DNA of 64,000 nucleotides, from positions 1 through 64,000 of the forward strand of contig DATDOE010000133.1 of NCBI GenBank assembly GCA_035293405.1. The letters are read 5' to 3'. The position numbers and the translations under genes were made by a program. Positions 45,323-55,132 of this stretch are shown piece by piece; positions within the stretch are counted from its first letter, which is position 1, and every line of letters begins with the position of its first letter. The notes beneath the pieces are model-generated. The model had not been told where the DNA came from. It did not search any database and saw only the letters and a program-made list of their open reading frames with translations. The stretch comes from Gp6-AA40 sp035293405 (GTDB lineage: Bacteria; Acidobacteriota; Vicinamibacteria; Vicinamibacterales; UBA2999).

Positions 45323-47949
45323 TGGCAATCGACGTCGGGACTCGCCTCGGTTCGTACGAGATCACGTCGTTCATCGGCGAAGGCGGCATGGGACGTGTCT
45401 TTCGTGCACGTGACACCCGCCTGCGCCGGGACGTCGCGATCAAGCTGCTGCCCGAGGCCTTCGCGAACGACTCCGACCGCATCGAGCGGTTCCGCCGGGA
45501 AGCGCAGGCTCTCGCGGCGCTCAGGCACGTCAACATCGCCGGGATTCATGACCTGGTTGAAACGAATGAGTCGCGATTCCTGGTCCTGGAGCTCGTCGAG
45601 GGTGAGACGCTTGCGAATCGGATCGCAGGCCGGCAGCTGCCCTGGCGGGAGTCGATCATCATCGCCGCCCAAGTCGCCGAAGCGCTGGAAGCCGCGCACG
45701 ACAGCGGCATCGTTCATCGCGACCTGAAGCCCGCGAATATCAAGATCGCTCCTGAGGGAACCGTCAAGGTGCTCGATTTTGGATTGGCCAAGATCTGGGA
45801 ACCGGCGTTGGCCTTCACCTCGGGCGCCACCAGCTCGCCAACGTCAATCGGCGCGACGATGCCCGGCACCATCATGGGCACGGCGCCGTACATGTCGCCG
45901 GAGCAGGCGCGCGGCCAGACGGTGGACCGTGCGGCCGACGTGTGGGCCCTGGCCTGCGTTGTGTACGAGATGCTCGCCGGCCGGCGGCCCTTCGCGGGAG
46001 ACACGGCGGCCGAAATATGCGCCGCGATCCTGCGCGCCGATCCGGAATGGGAAGCCCTGCCGGCTGACGTGCCTCCCTCTCTGACGCGCCTCCTTCGACG
46101 CTGTCTCGAAAAGGACCGCCGTCGTCGATTGCGCGATGCCGGGGCCGTGCTGATCGAGCTGCGCGAGATAGCTGGCGACTCCGCCACGAAGGAAGTCGCG
46201 GCGGCTCGAACCGGACGATGGCCATGGGCTGTCGCTGCTGTCCTGGGTGTCGTGGCTGTCGGCGCGCTGGGGCTTGCGTTCCGACCGGCCGCACCGGCAC
46301 CCGAGATCAGACTCGACATCAGCACTCCACCAACTGCGGACGAACTCTCGTTTGCCCTGTCACCGGACGGACGGACGCTCGCCTTTGTTGCAACCATCGA
46401 TGGCGAGCCGCGGCTCTGGCTGCGCTCGCTGGACTCGGTCTCGGCGCGCCCGCTGGACGGAACTGCCGGAGCGTCGTATCCGTTCTGGTCGCCAGACAGC
46501 AGCGCGATCGCGTTCTTCGCCGACAACAAGCTCAAACGGGTCGATGTGGGAGGCGGACCACCTCAGACTCTGACGGACACGCCACCCGGCCGCGGCGGCA
46601 CGTGGAGTCAGCAGGGTGTCATCCTGTATGCCCCGACCGACGGTCCTCTTCGCCGCGTGCCCGATCAGGGCGGCGAAACCATGGTCGTGACACGCGTGGA
46701 GGCGCCCCAGCAATCGAACCACCGGTTTCCTCACTTTCTGCCCGACGGATCGCATTTCCTCTTCTACGTTCGCGGTGCGCCCGGTGTGCAGGGCGTGCAC
46801 GTCGGAGCGCTGGACGGATCGGCGGTGCGACGGCTGCTCGAGGCCGATGCCGCCGCGGCGTTCGCATCCGGCTACGTGTTCTTCGTCCGGCAAGGCACGC
46901 TCTTCGCACAATCGTTCGATGTCGGGCGACTGGAACTGGCCGGAAGCGCGTTCCCTGTCGCGGAGCACGTCGCCATAGACAGCAACGGCCTTGGCCCTGC
47001 CCTGTCGGTGTCAGGTGCCGGTGCGATCGCGTATCGAACCCAATCCACCGACACGGAGCGGCAGATGGTCTGGGTCGAGCGGTCTGGTGCAGAGATTCGG
47101 AGAATCGGCAGTGTGGATACCGCCACACCTTTCCACCCCGAGCTCTCGCCCGACGGTCGGCAGATCGCCGTCCAACGGCGCGTGAATGGTAATCAGGATA
47201 TCTGGTTGCTCGAGACCGCTCGCGGCATCCTGAATCCGTTCACCTTTGATGCAGGCACCGACGACTACCCGGTGTGGTCGCCTGACGCACGCTTCATCGC
47301 CTTTCAGTCGAACCGGAGCGGCGCATTCAATCTCTATCGAAAGCCGACCGTCGGCGACGGCGCCGAGGAGCTGCTGTTCGCGACGCCGAACTACAAGAGT
47401 CCGACGGACTGGTCCCGAGACGGACAATTCCTCCTCTTCCGCATGACGAGCCCGGAGACCGGGTACGACGTGTGGGCGCTTCCCATGGATCGCAAGACGA
47501 AGCCGTTTCCGGTCGTTCAGACAAACGCGGAAGAGCGCGACGCACAGTTCTCACCTGATGGACAGTGGATTGCGTATCAGTCGAACGAGTCCGGCCGCTT
47601 CGAGATCTATGTGCAGTCGTTTCCGAAGCCCCTCGACAAGTGGCGGATCTCGACCAGCGGCGGCGCGCAGGTCCGCTGGTGCGGGGACGCGAGCGAGCTC
47701 TTCTTTCTCGCGCTCGATGGACGATTGATGGCGGTTCCGATCCGTCTTGATTCGAAGAACCGATCGGTCGACGCCGGCACTCCGGTTCCCCTGTTCCGCC
47801 CGCGCATCGCCGGCGGTGCGGTTCGAGGCGTGAACAGGCAGCAATATGCCGTCTCCACCGATGGCCGGCAGTTCCTCGTCAACGTCCAGGCCGAAGACAC
47901 CGTGACCACCCCGGTCACGCTCATCCTGAACTGGAAACCAAAAGGATGA
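45322..47949 (+). CDS. Transmembrane Ser/Thr protein kinase with TolB-like propeller
   Basis: An 875-residue PknB-like kinase. All catalytic motifs are intact: GEGGMGRVFRA, VAIKLL, VHRDLKPANI, DFGLAK and PYMSPEQARG. A membrane helix (about 295-315) leads to an extracytoplasmic beta-propeller of PD40/TolB repeats (SPDGRTLAFVA, SPDSSAIAFFA, SPDGRQIAVQR, SPDARFIAFQS, SPDGQWIAYQS). Such receptors are common in acidobacteria; the propeller may sense proteins or glycans. GTG start at 45322 overlaps the NHL stop by one base. Confidence 0.94.
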   Translation: MAIDVGTRLGSYEITSFIGEGGMGRVFRARDTRLRRDVAIKLLPEAFANDSDRIERFRREAQALAALRHVNIAGIHDLVETNESRFLVLELVEGETLANRIAGRQLPWRESIIIAAQVAEALEAAHDSGIVHRDLKPANIKIAPEGTVKVLDFGLAKIWEPALAFTSGATSSPTSIGATMPGTIMGTAPYMSPEQARGQTVDRAADVWALACVVYEMLAGRRPFAGDTAAEICAAILRADPEWEALPADVPPSLTRLLRRCLEKDRRRRLRDAGAVLIELREIAGDSATKEVAAARTGRWPWAVAAVLGVVAVGALGLAFRPAAPAPEIRLDISTPPTADELSFALSPDGRTLAFVATIDGEPRLWLRSLDSVSARPLDGTAGASYPFWSPDSSAIAFFADNKLKRVDVGGGPPQTLTDTPPGRGGTWSQQGVILYAPTDGPLRRVPDQGGETMVVTRVEAPQQSNHRFPHFLPDGSHFLFYVRGAPGVQGVHVGALDGSAVRRLLEADAAAAFASGYVFFVRQGTLFAQSFDVGRLELAGSAFPVAEHVAIDSNGLGPALSVSGAGAIAYRTQSTDTERQMVWVERSGAEIRRIGSVDTATPFHPELSPDGRQIAVQRRVNGNQDIWLLETARGILNPFTFDAGTDDYPVWSPDARFIAFQSNRSGAFNLYRKPTVGDGAEELLFATPNYKSPTDWSRDGQFLLFRMTSPETGYDVWALPMDRKTKPFPVVQTNAEERDAQFSPDGQWIAYQSNESGRFEIYVQSFPKPLDKWRISTSGGAQVRWCGDASELFFLALDGRLMAVPIRLDSKNRSVDAGTPVPLFRPRIAGGAVRGVNRQQYAVSTDGRQFLVNVQAEDTVTTPVTLILNWKPKG

Positions 47950-47988
47950 AGAAGGTCCGGCTGAAGCCGGACACTACGTACGCTGCCT

Positions 47989-50370
47989 CTACTCGGATAG
48001 TGGTGGCGGGTTCTCGACGCCTGGCGGCACGACCCTCGTAAACTGACCGCGCTGCAGCAGCTCGCGACCCTTCCCACCGCGACTGGTGACCTCGTACTTC
48101 GTCGTGCTGATCGTCTGCTCGGCGCCGCGCGTGGTTTCCACGCGCATGATGTCGCGGTCACCGGTCGAGGCCAGGAAGCCGAGGACGTGGTCCTCGTCCG
48201 AGAGCTTGATGAGGATGACCCCCTTGCCGGGTCCTGACAGGTAGTTGACCTCGTCGGCGCGGCAGAGGATCGCGCGCGCCTGCGCCGTCGCCGCAATCAC
48301 CACTTCGTCGCCGCTGATTTTCGCGACACCCACGACCTCGACGCCGTCGGACGGACGCGCGTATCGCCGCCCTGAGCGCGTGCTCGGCTCCACGAACGAC
48401 TCGAGGCTGAACCGGAGGCTGTAGCCATCACTCGTCACCGCCAGCGCATGGACGCGAGGCGCCTTGCCCTCCTTCTTCGTCTCGATCTCGCCGACGACGC
48501 GTTCATCCAGACTGAACGCGGCGATCACTCGCTCGCCGTCGCGCAGCTTGAAGAGCTTCTGTACCGGCTCGCCGTATCCGGTGGACGCCGGCACGTCGAT
48601 GATCCGCGAGGTATAGGCGGCCCCGAAGTTGGTCAAGAAGGCCACCGTGGCGCGCGTGCTCCCCGGCAGCACCGCCAGCACCGCGTCCCCTTCACGCAGA
48701 CGCGTCGTCGACAGATCGCGCACTTCCTTCTGGCGCTTCACCCAGCCGTCGCGCGACACGATCACGACGTTGTCTTCCTCGACGATGAAGTCGTCTTCGG
48801 TGAAGGCGACCTCCTCGACGGATTCGATGATCGTGCGCCGCTTGTCGCCCTTCGCGTACGTCGTTTGTATCTCGTCGATCTCGTCGCGGACGACCTTCCA
48901 GCGGCCGTCCTCGTCCTTGAGCAGACTGGAAATCTGGCGGGATCGCTTCCGCTTGTCCGCCAGCTCGGTCTGAATCACCAGGATCTCGAGCCGGGCGAGA
49001 CGATAGAGCTTGAGCTCGAGGATCGCATCTGCCTGCTCGGCATCGAGCTCGAAGCGGGCCATGATCTTCGTCGCGGAGTCCGCCTTGCCGTCGGACTTGC
49101 GGATGATCTTGATGATCTCGTCGAGCGCGTCGAAGACCTTCTCGAAGCCTTCGAGGACGTGAATCCGTTTACGGAGCGACTCGAGCTCGTGCTCGAGCCG
49201 GTTGGTGACAACCTCCAGCCGGAAATGCAGGAAGTGCCACAGGATCTGTTTCAGATCGAGCCGCTCCGGTCTGCCGACGTCGGCGTTCTCGGTCGGAATC
49301 AGACACGTCATGTTGACGATGACATTCGTCTGGAGCGGCGTGTTCTTGAAGAGATACGCCATCACCATCTTGGGATCCGCGTCCTTCTTCAACTCGAGCG
49401 CGATCCGCACATCGTCGGTCGAGACGTCCTTGACATCGAGCAGCGGCGGCAGCTTTCGCGCGATCACCACCTCGGCAATCCGTTCCACGAGCGCGGATTT
49501 GTTGACCGAGTAGGGAATGCTGGTGATGTAGAGCGTCTGGCTGCCGCGTGTTTCGGGACCTTCCTCCCAGGTGGAGCGGAGGCGAACCGTACCGGATCCC
49601 GTTCGGTAGATCTCCTTGAGTTCATCCGCGGAGTTCAGAATCTGGCCGCCGGTCGGAAAGTCGGGACCCTTGACCCAGCGGCACAACTGGAGGCTGGTCA
49701 GGTCGGGGTTGTCGAGCAGCCTGATGAGCGCGGTGCAGACTTCGGCGAGATTGTGAGGCGGGACATTGGTGGCCATGCCCACCGCAATCCCCGTCGTGCC
49801 GTTGATCAGCAGGTTGGGAAGGCGAGCGGGGAGCACCACCGGCTCGGTCTTCGTGCCGTCGTAGTTCGGACGGAAATGCACCGTGTGCTGATCGATTTCG
49901 CTCAGCATCTCGTCGGAGATGCGGGCGAGACGGCACTCGGTGTAGCGCATCGCCGCCGCGCTGTCGCCGTCGAGCGACCCGAAGTTGCCGGAGCCGTCGA
50001 TGAGCGGGTAACGCAGGGAGAAGGACTGCGCCATGCGGACGAGGGTCTCGTAGAGCGCCGCGTCGCCGTGCGGGTGATAGCTCCCCATGACGTCGCCCAC
50101 GACCTTCGCGCACTTGCGGTGCTTGACGTCCGCGGTGAGGTTCTGCTGCCACATCGTGTAGAGGATGCGGCGCTGGACGGGCTTGAGCCCGTCGCGGACA
50201 TCCGGCAGCGCCCGCGACGTAATCACCGACAGCGCGTAGTTCAGGTAGCGGCTCTGCGCCGCCTCGTGCAGCGGAACGCCGTCAGTTGATCCTCCGGTCG
50301 GAGGCGGAGGCGCTGTCTCCTCGAGATCGAAGAGCGAAGGATTTGATCGACGAGGCTTGCGCTGGGCCAT
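47989..50370 (-). CDS. parC: Type IIA DNA topoisomerase A subunit (ParC/GyrA)
   Basis: DNA cleavage subunit, 793 residues. The winged-helix region has the active-site Tyr in MRYTECRLAR (Tyr 143), preceded by GSYHPHGDAALYETL. In that quinolone region the usual Ser is Ala (104) and the acidic position is Glu (108). A coiled-coil arm (about 400-470) and a C-terminal beta-pinwheel follow; only a weak GyrA-box-like SRGGKGREL is seen near the end, favouring ParC. It pairs with parE at 40088. A plus-strand frame of 613 codons antisense to it is a shadow. Confidence 0.92.
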   Translation of the reverse strand: MAQRKPRRSNPSLFDLEETAPPPPTGGSTDGVPLHEAAQSRYLNYALSVITSRALPDVRDGLKPVQRRILYTMWQQNLTADVKHRKCAKVVGDVMGSYHPHGDAALYETLVRMAQSFSLRYPLIDGSGNFGSLDGDSAAAMRYTECRLARISDEMLSEIDQHTVHFRPNYDGTKTEPVVLPARLPNLLINGTTGIAVGMATNVPPHNLAEVCTALIRLLDNPDLTSLQLCRWVKGPDFPTGGQILNSADELKEIYRTGSGTVRLRSTWEEGPETRGSQTLYITSIPYSVNKSALVERIAEVVIARKLPPLLDVKDVSTDDVRIALELKKDADPKMVMAYLFKNTPLQTNVIVNMTCLIPTENADVGRPERLDLKQILWHFLHFRLEVVTNRLEHELESLRKRIHVLEGFEKVFDALDEIIKIIRKSDGKADSATKIMARFELDAEQADAILELKLYRLARLEILVIQTELADKRKRSRQISSLLKDEDGRWKVVRDEIDEIQTTYAKGDKRRTIIESVEEVAFTEDDFIVEEDNVVIVSRDGWVKRQKEVRDLSTTRLREGDAVLAVLPGSTRATVAFLTNFGAAYTSRIIDVPASTGYGEPVQKLFKLRDGERVIAAFSLDERVVGEIETKKEGKAPRVHALAVTSDGYSLRFSLESFVEPSTRSGRRYARPSDGVEVVGVAKISGDEVVIAATAQARAILCRADEVNYLSGPGKGVILIKLSDEDHVLGFLASTGDRDIMRVETTRGAEQTISTTKYEVTSRGGKGRELLQRGQFTRVVPPGVENPPPLSE

Positions 50371-50398
50371 TCAGCGAAACATCTTACCGGCGAATTGT

Positions 50399-51175
50399 AT
50401 GATCCGAAACGTGACCTCGCCGTTTACGTCCAAGACGCTCTCGTTCCTTCGTGCCTTGAAGCGCAACAACAGACGCGAGTGGTTCCAGCCACGCAAGGAA
50501 CAGTACGAGCAGCACGTGCAGGCGCCGATGGTTGCGCTGCTGGAGCGGCTCGCGGTGGACATGCGCACGTTCGCGCCGGAGCTCATCTCCGAGCCGAAGG
50601 TCTCGCTGTTCCGCATCTATCGGGACACACGGTTCAGCAGCGACAAGACGCCGTACAAGACGCAGGTGGCGGCGCGGTTTCCGCTGCGGGGAGTGCCTCG
50701 AGGCGAAGCGGCGGGGCTCTATCTGGAAATCGCGCCCGGTTGGGTCTGGATGGGTGGCGGCATGTACATGCCAACGACCGCCGACCTTCACGACATCAGG
50801 GCGCAGATCGCCTCGACGCACCCGCGCCTGCACAGGCTGGTGACCGCGCCGGCGTTCACGCGTTCGGTCGGCGAGCTCACCGGCGATCGGCTGACCCGTG
50901 TGCCTCTCGGATATGCCAAGGATCACCCGGCGGCGAATTACCTGCAGTTCAAGCAGTTTCTCGGGGCCTGCGAGTACGAGGCTTCGCTCGCCACGAGCCC
51001 GCGCTTCTATCGCGAGCTCCTGAAGGTCTTCAAGGGCGTGGCCCCGCTCGTGCGGTTTCTCAACGACGCGATCGAGCCGCGGCTCACGCAAGCGCCGATC
51101 CTCGCGACTCGAGAACCGCTGCGAGGTCGGCGGCAAACCGTCGCGCCTCATCAGGCGCCAGAGCCGATGTGGTGA
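50399..51175 (+). CDS. DUF2461 (TIGR02453) family protein
   Basis: A 258-residue protein of a conserved family without known function. Family landmarks: NNRREWFQPRKEQYE near the start, PKVSLFRIYRDTRFSSDKTP and the PYKTQVAARF core, then LYLEIAPGWVWMGGGMYMP, and PLVRFLNDAI at the end. The start at 50399 begins homologous sequence. The last about 30 residues overlap the convergent MocR gene by 92 bases and look non-conserved. Confidence 0.9.
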   Translation: MIRNVTSPFTSKTLSFLRALKRNNRREWFQPRKEQYEQHVQAPMVALLERLAVDMRTFAPELISEPKVSLFRIYRDTRFSSDKTPYKTQVAARFPLRGVPRGEAAGLYLEIAPGWVWMGGGMYMPTTADLHDIRAQIASTHPRLHRLVTAPAFTRSVGELTGDRLTRVPLGYAKDHPAANYLQFKQFLGACEYEASLATSPRFYRELLKVFKGVAPLVRFLNDAIEPRLTQAPILATREPLRGRRQTVAPHQAPEPMW

Positions 51176-52430
51176 CGCGAATCGCGGGCGCGCTCCGAAT
51201 GCGAAAGCGCTCTCCGGGCGCAACCGCCCAGCCGCGTTCGGCCAACGACTGAACGGTCGCGGTCTCTTCTCCAACCGGGATCCACACGTTGAAGCCCGAC
51301 CGCGCGTGTGCGGCAATGCCGTGGGCGGCCAGGGCATCGCTCAACGCGCTCCGCCGCTGCGCGTACACGTCAGCCGCGCGCGCGAGCCGCCGCCCGTTCG
51401 ACGGATCCGACCACAACGCCAGCGTCAAACGCTGGAGCAGATGGCTCACCCACCGGACGCCGAGTGCCTGTCGTCGCTGGACGCGTGCGACAGTCAGCGC
51501 GTCGCCGGCCATGAGCGCCACGCGCAGATCGGGACCCAGGAACTTCGAGGTCGACTTCACCACGGCCCAGTGCTCGCGTGACGGATCCACGAGCGTCACG
51601 GCCGACGCCCCCGATACGGGACCGGCCGGATCGATCTCGATCAACACCACCTGCGGCCGGCGTCGAAGGGCCCGTGAGAGGTCCGCCGCCCGACGAGTGG
51701 TCATCGCCGCGCCGGTTGGATTCTGCGCCCGCGGCGTGACGATCACCGCGCGCACCTGGGGCCCCAACGCCCGTTCGAACGCGCCCGGCTCCACGCCGTT
51801 GTCGTCGATCGCAGACGGCTGAGGCGTGAGGCCCAGCGAGCCAAGCAGATCGAGCAGCGCCGGCAGCGCGGGATCTTCCACGACCACGCGATCTCCAGGT
51901 CGCAGATGCTCGCGGAGCACGCGTTCGACGGCATCGAGCGCACCGCTGGTCACGGTCACTGCGCCGGAGGGAACGCCGTCGGCCTCGAACTCAGCCGCCG
52001 CGAAGGCGATCAGTGGCCGAAGCTCGAGCGGCTCGCCGTAGAGATGCGGCGCAGCGCTCACCGTGCGCAGCGCCACATCGATCGGCGGCAGAAGATCCGG
52101 ATCAGGGTTACCCGTCGCCAGGTCGATGACTCCATCGGCCATCGAGGCCGCACGGGCGGTATGGGCATGAGCCACGCTCTGTGGCCTGAGCCGCGTTCCT
52201 CGCCGGCCATGCCCGACCGCAAGACCGCGCGTCTGCAGCAGGCGATAGGCGGCCGCGACGGTAACCGGACTGACGCGGAGCGTGGCGGCCAGCTCCCGGA
52301 TGGTCGGCAGCTGCCCGCTGGCCTGTGGCCCTGCGTGAAGCACGCGCTCAATGGAAGAAGCGATTTCTGCCGCGGTGGAGCCCTTGATTTGATTATGTTT
52401 CACTACGTTTAGATTTTTGTACTGTAACAT
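51084..52430 (-). CDS. MocR/PtsJ-type transcriptional regulator with aminotransferase domain
   Basis: A GntR-MocR fusion of about 448 residues: winged helix (about 15-80, LPTIRELAATLRVSPVTVAA) and an aminotransferase-fold domain with the PLP lysine in KSTSKFLGPDLRV and NPTGAAMT. These proteins bind PLP and effector amines to control adjacent genes. ATG at 52430 is used; a GTG at 52403 fits the QIKG N-terminus of PtsJ-like proteins better. An inverted repeat covers both start codons, consistent with autoregulation. Divergent from the MutS-like gene. Confidence 0.88.
   Translation of the reverse strand: MLQYKNLNVVKHNQIKGSTAAEIASSIERVLHAGPQASGQLPTIRELAATLRVSPVTVAAAYRLLQTRGLAVGHGRRGTRLRPQSVAHAHTARAASMADGVIDLATGNPDPDLLPPIDVALRTVSAAPHLYGEPLELRPLIAFAAAEFEADGVPSGAVTVTSGALDAVERVLREHLRPGDRVVVEDPALPALLDLLGSLGLTPQPSAIDDNGVEPGAFERALGPQVRAVIVTPRAQNPTGAAMTTRRAADLSRALRRRPQVVLIEIDPAGPVSGASAVTLVDPSREHWAVVKSTSKFLGPDLRVALMAGDALTVARVQRRQALGVRWVSHLLQRLTLALWSDPSNGRRLARAADVYAQRRSALSDALAAHGIAAHARSGFNVWIPVGEETATVQSLAERGWAVAPGERFRIRSAPAIRVTTSALAPDEARRFAADLAAVLESRGSALA
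52395..52430. promoter_or_regulatory. Candidate MocR operator, imperfect inverted repeat
   Basis: Arms ATGTTTCACTAC (52395-52406) and GTACTGTAACAT (52419-52430) match at 10 of 12 positions when one is inverted, with 12 AT-rich bases between. It is the most AT-rich spot of the divergent gap and covers the regulator start. Confidence 0.5.
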
Positions 52431-52464
52431 ACTTGACGAGCCGGCGGCCTTCGAAGCCAGCGGC

Positions 52465-54312
52465 ATGTCGGGATCCGGGGGCGCGCGGCTGAGCCACAAT
52501 CTAGGCGTGTCTCAGCCGCCGGCCGACGAGTACCGTGCACGCCTGGCGTTGCGCCAGGCCACCTTTGCGCAGCTGACACGCGTCGACCGCCGCTTCAGCC
52601 ACGCTCGCCTGGGCGTCTTCAGCCTTCTCGTCCTTCTCGCCGTTTTGAGCTGGAGGGGCACGAGTCCCTTCTGGTCACTGGCCGTTCCAGCCGTCGCGCT
52701 CGGTGTGCTCGTCCAGCGTCATGACCGGATCGTGCGCGCCCGTGACGCCGCCGCCCGGGCCATGACCTTCTACGAGCGCGGACTGGCTCGTATCGAGGAC
52801 CGATGGTCCGGCACCGGTGCGATCGGCGAGCGGTACGTCGACGATCGCCATCTCTACGCCAACGACCTCGATCTCTTTGGAGCGGGATCGCTGTTCGAGC
52901 TGCTGTCAATTGCGCGCACCCGCGCCGGCGAGGACACGCTCGCGTCCTGGCTCAAGGCACCAGCGGCGCGCAGCGAGATCGTCGCGCGACAGCAAGGGGT
53001 GGCCGAGATCACAAATGCCCTCGATCTTCGTGAGGCGATTTCGATCGTCGGCACCGAAGCGGCCACCGTCAAAAGCGACCGCTTGCTGACATGGGCGGAG
53101 GCGCCCGAGCTTCTATCGCCCGCCTGGGTCAGATGGCTCGCGCTCGCGATGACAGTGGTCATGGTCGGCACGATCGCGCTGTGGCTGACCACCGGGATCT
53201 CGAACCCGATGCTGGTCGCCTTGGCCGTGCAGGTCGTGTTTGCCTGGCCGCAACAGAAGCGCGTGGAACGTGCCCTGCACGGCGCCGACGAGGCGGCGCG
53301 CGAGCTCGACGTCCTCGGGCATCTGCTCGAGCGGCTCGAGCGCGAGCACTTCTCGTCATCTCGCCTGGCCGCGCTGCGGCACGACCTGGTCACCGGACCT
53401 GCCGTCGCCTCGGGGGCCATCCACACGCTTCACCGGTTCGTGGAATGGCACGACTGGCAGCACAATCTCTATTTCCTGATCCTCTCGATGCCGTTCATGT
53501 GGGGCACGCATCTCGCGTGGGCCATCGAGGACTGGCGTCGTGCGCACGGCCGTCACATTCGCCAGTGGCTCGCCGCGATCGGGGAGTTCGAAGCGTTTTC
53601 ATCGCTCTCGGCCTATCGGTTCGAGCATCCCGACGATCCGTTTCCCGAGATTCTCGAGCCCACGGCCGACTCCGCTCCGGTCGCGGTCTACGACGGCCTC
53701 GGCCTGGGTCACCCGCTGCTGCCTGCCGCGCGCACCGTACGCAACGACGTCTCCCTGGCCGGCCCCACGCAGCTGCTGGTCGTCAGCGGCTCAAACATGT
53801 CGGGCAAGAGCACGCTGCTACGAACGGTGGGCATCAACGCCGTGCTCGCGCTTGCGGGTGCTCCTGTCCGTGCGCAGTCGCTTCGTCTCTCACCGCTCGC
53901 CATCGGCGCCACGCTCCGGATCCAGGATTCGCTGCAGGAAGGTCGCTCCCGCTTTTACGCGGAGATCACCCGCATCCGCGAGATCACCGACCTCGCTCGC
54001 GGTCCGCTGCCGCTGCTGTTCCTGCTCGACGAGCTGTTCCACGGCACCAATTCGCACGATCGGCTGATCGGCTCATCAGGCGTGCTGCGCCGTCTGCTGG
54101 ACTGCGGCGCCATCGGTCTGATCACGACGCACGATCTGGCGCTGACGGCCATCGCCCGGGCGCTCGCTCCCCGAGCCGTCAACGTGCACTTCGAAGACTG
54201 GTTTGACGAGGGAGAGATTCGATTCGACTACCGCATGAAGCCAGGCCCGGTCACCAGAAGCAACGCCATCGCGCTGATGCGGGCGGTCGGGCTCGACGTG
54301 CCCGAGTCGTAG
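52465..54312 (+). CDS. Membrane-anchored MutS-like ATPase
   Basis: A protein of about 615 residues with the MutS core and clamp remnants and a full ATPase domain: Walker A SGSNMSGKSTLL (about 448-459), then RIQDSLQEGRSRFYAEI, Walker B LLFLLDELFHGTNSHDR and the ITTHDL helix. Mismatch-recognition domain I is absent. Two pairs of membrane helices lie in the N-terminal half (about 40-75 and 220-262), as in the bacterial MutS-related membrane group of unknown function. Start is uncertain: ATG 52465 used, GTG 52507 possible. Confidence 0.85.
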   Translation: MSGSGGARLSHNLGVSQPPADEYRARLALRQATFAQLTRVDRRFSHARLGVFSLLVLLAVLSWRGTSPFWSLAVPAVALGVLVQRHDRIVRARDAAARAMTFYERGLARIEDRWSGTGAIGERYVDDRHLYANDLDLFGAGSLFELLSIARTRAGEDTLASWLKAPAARSEIVARQQGVAEITNALDLREAISIVGTEAATVKSDRLLTWAEAPELLSPAWVRWLALAMTVVMVGTIALWLTTGISNPMLVALAVQVVFAWPQQKRVERALHGADEAARELDVLGHLLERLEREHFSSSRLAALRHDLVTGPAVASGAIHTLHRFVEWHDWQHNLYFLILSMPFMWGTHLAWAIEDWRRAHGRHIRQWLAAIGEFEAFSSLSAYRFEHPDDPFPEILEPTADSAPVAVYDGLGLGHPLLPAARTVRNDVSLAGPTQLLVVSGSNMSGKSTLLRTVGINAVLALAGAPVRAQSLRLSPLAIGATLRIQDSLQEGRSRFYAEITRIREITDLARGPLPLLFLLDELFHGTNSHDRLIGSSGVLRRLLDCGAIGLITTHDLALTAIARALAPRAVNVHFEDWFDEGEIRFDYRMKPGPVTRSNAIALMRAVGLDVPES

Positions 54313-54328
54313 CGTAGAGGCCTTTCTT

Positions 54329-55132
54329 ATGAGCGATGCCACGACGAACCCCGCCGTCACCTACGAGAACTATCTCAAGCTGGATCAGCTCCTCTCGCTC
54401 CAGCAGCCTCGCTCGGAGGGCCCCGAACACGATGAGACGCTGTTCATCGTCATTCACCAGGTCTACGAGCTGTGGTTCAAGGAGCTGCTGCACGAGCTCG
54501 ACCGCGTCGCACGCCTGCTGCGAGAAGACGAGCCGCACCGCGCGCAGCACACCCTCAAACGGATCCTGACCATCCTGAAAGTGCTGGTGGCCCAACTCGA
54601 CATCCTCGAGACGATGACGCCGCTGGAGTTCCTGTCGTTTCGCACTCGACTCGAAGCGGCGAGTGGGTTTCAGTCCGACCAGTTCCGGCAAATCGAGTTC
54701 GTGCTCGGCGTCAAGAACGAGGCCGGCATGGTGCGCTTTCCGGGCGGCAGCCGCGCACGCGCGGCACTCGAGCGCCGGTATCGGGAGCCCACGCTCTGGG
54801 ACGCCTTTCTCCACTATCTCCACCGAGAGCGCTATCCGGTGCCCGCCTCTCAGTTCTCGCGCGACGTGACGACGCGCATCGCCTCGACTCCTGAAATTCA
54901 AGAGATCCTGCTGGAGGTCTATCGAAAGGACCCGAAGACGGCGGAGATCTGCGAGCGTCTGGTGGATCTGGATGAAGGCTTCCAGGAGTGGCGCTATCGC
55001 CACGTCCGGATGGTGGAGCGGACCATCGGCACCAAGGCAGGCACGGGCGGCTCACCCGGCGCGGCGTATCTGCGGTCGTCGCTCGGCACGAACCTGTTTC
55101 CGGACTTGTGGGAAATCCGGGCTCGGCTCTAG
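54329..55132 (+). CDS. kynA: Tryptophan 2,3-dioxygenase
   Basis: Haem dioxygenase opening the indole ring of tryptophan to N-formylkynurenine. The 267-residue protein has the family landmarks YENYLKLDQLLSLQQ, HDETLFIVIHQVYELWFKEL (the substrate and haem-proximal region), FLSFRTRLEAASGFQS, and the C-terminal WRYRHVRMVERTIGTKAGTG. Followed at once by ten AGCCGGT units whose first bases complete its stop codon. Kynureninase lies 1.5 kb downstream on the same strand. Confidence 0.95.
   Translation: MSDATTNPAVTYENYLKLDQLLSLQQPRSEGPEHDETLFIVIHQVYELWFKELLHELDRVARLLREDEPHRAQHTLKRILTILKVLVAQLDILETMTPLEFLSFRTRLEAASGFQSDQFRQIEFVLGVKNEAGMVRFPGGSRARAALERRYREPTLWDAFLHYLHRERYPVPASQFSRDVTTRIASTPEIQEILLEVYRKDPKTAEICERLVDLDEGFQEWRYRHVRMVERTIGTKAGTGGSPGAAYLRSSLGTNLFPDLWEIRARL

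Noticed and set aside
48448..50289. A 613-codon plus-strand open frame antisense to the topoisomerase A gene
   Set aside because: It mirrors a conserved gene on the other strand, has no recognisable domain and a composition rich in Arg/Val/Asp typical of shadow frames in GC-rich DNA.
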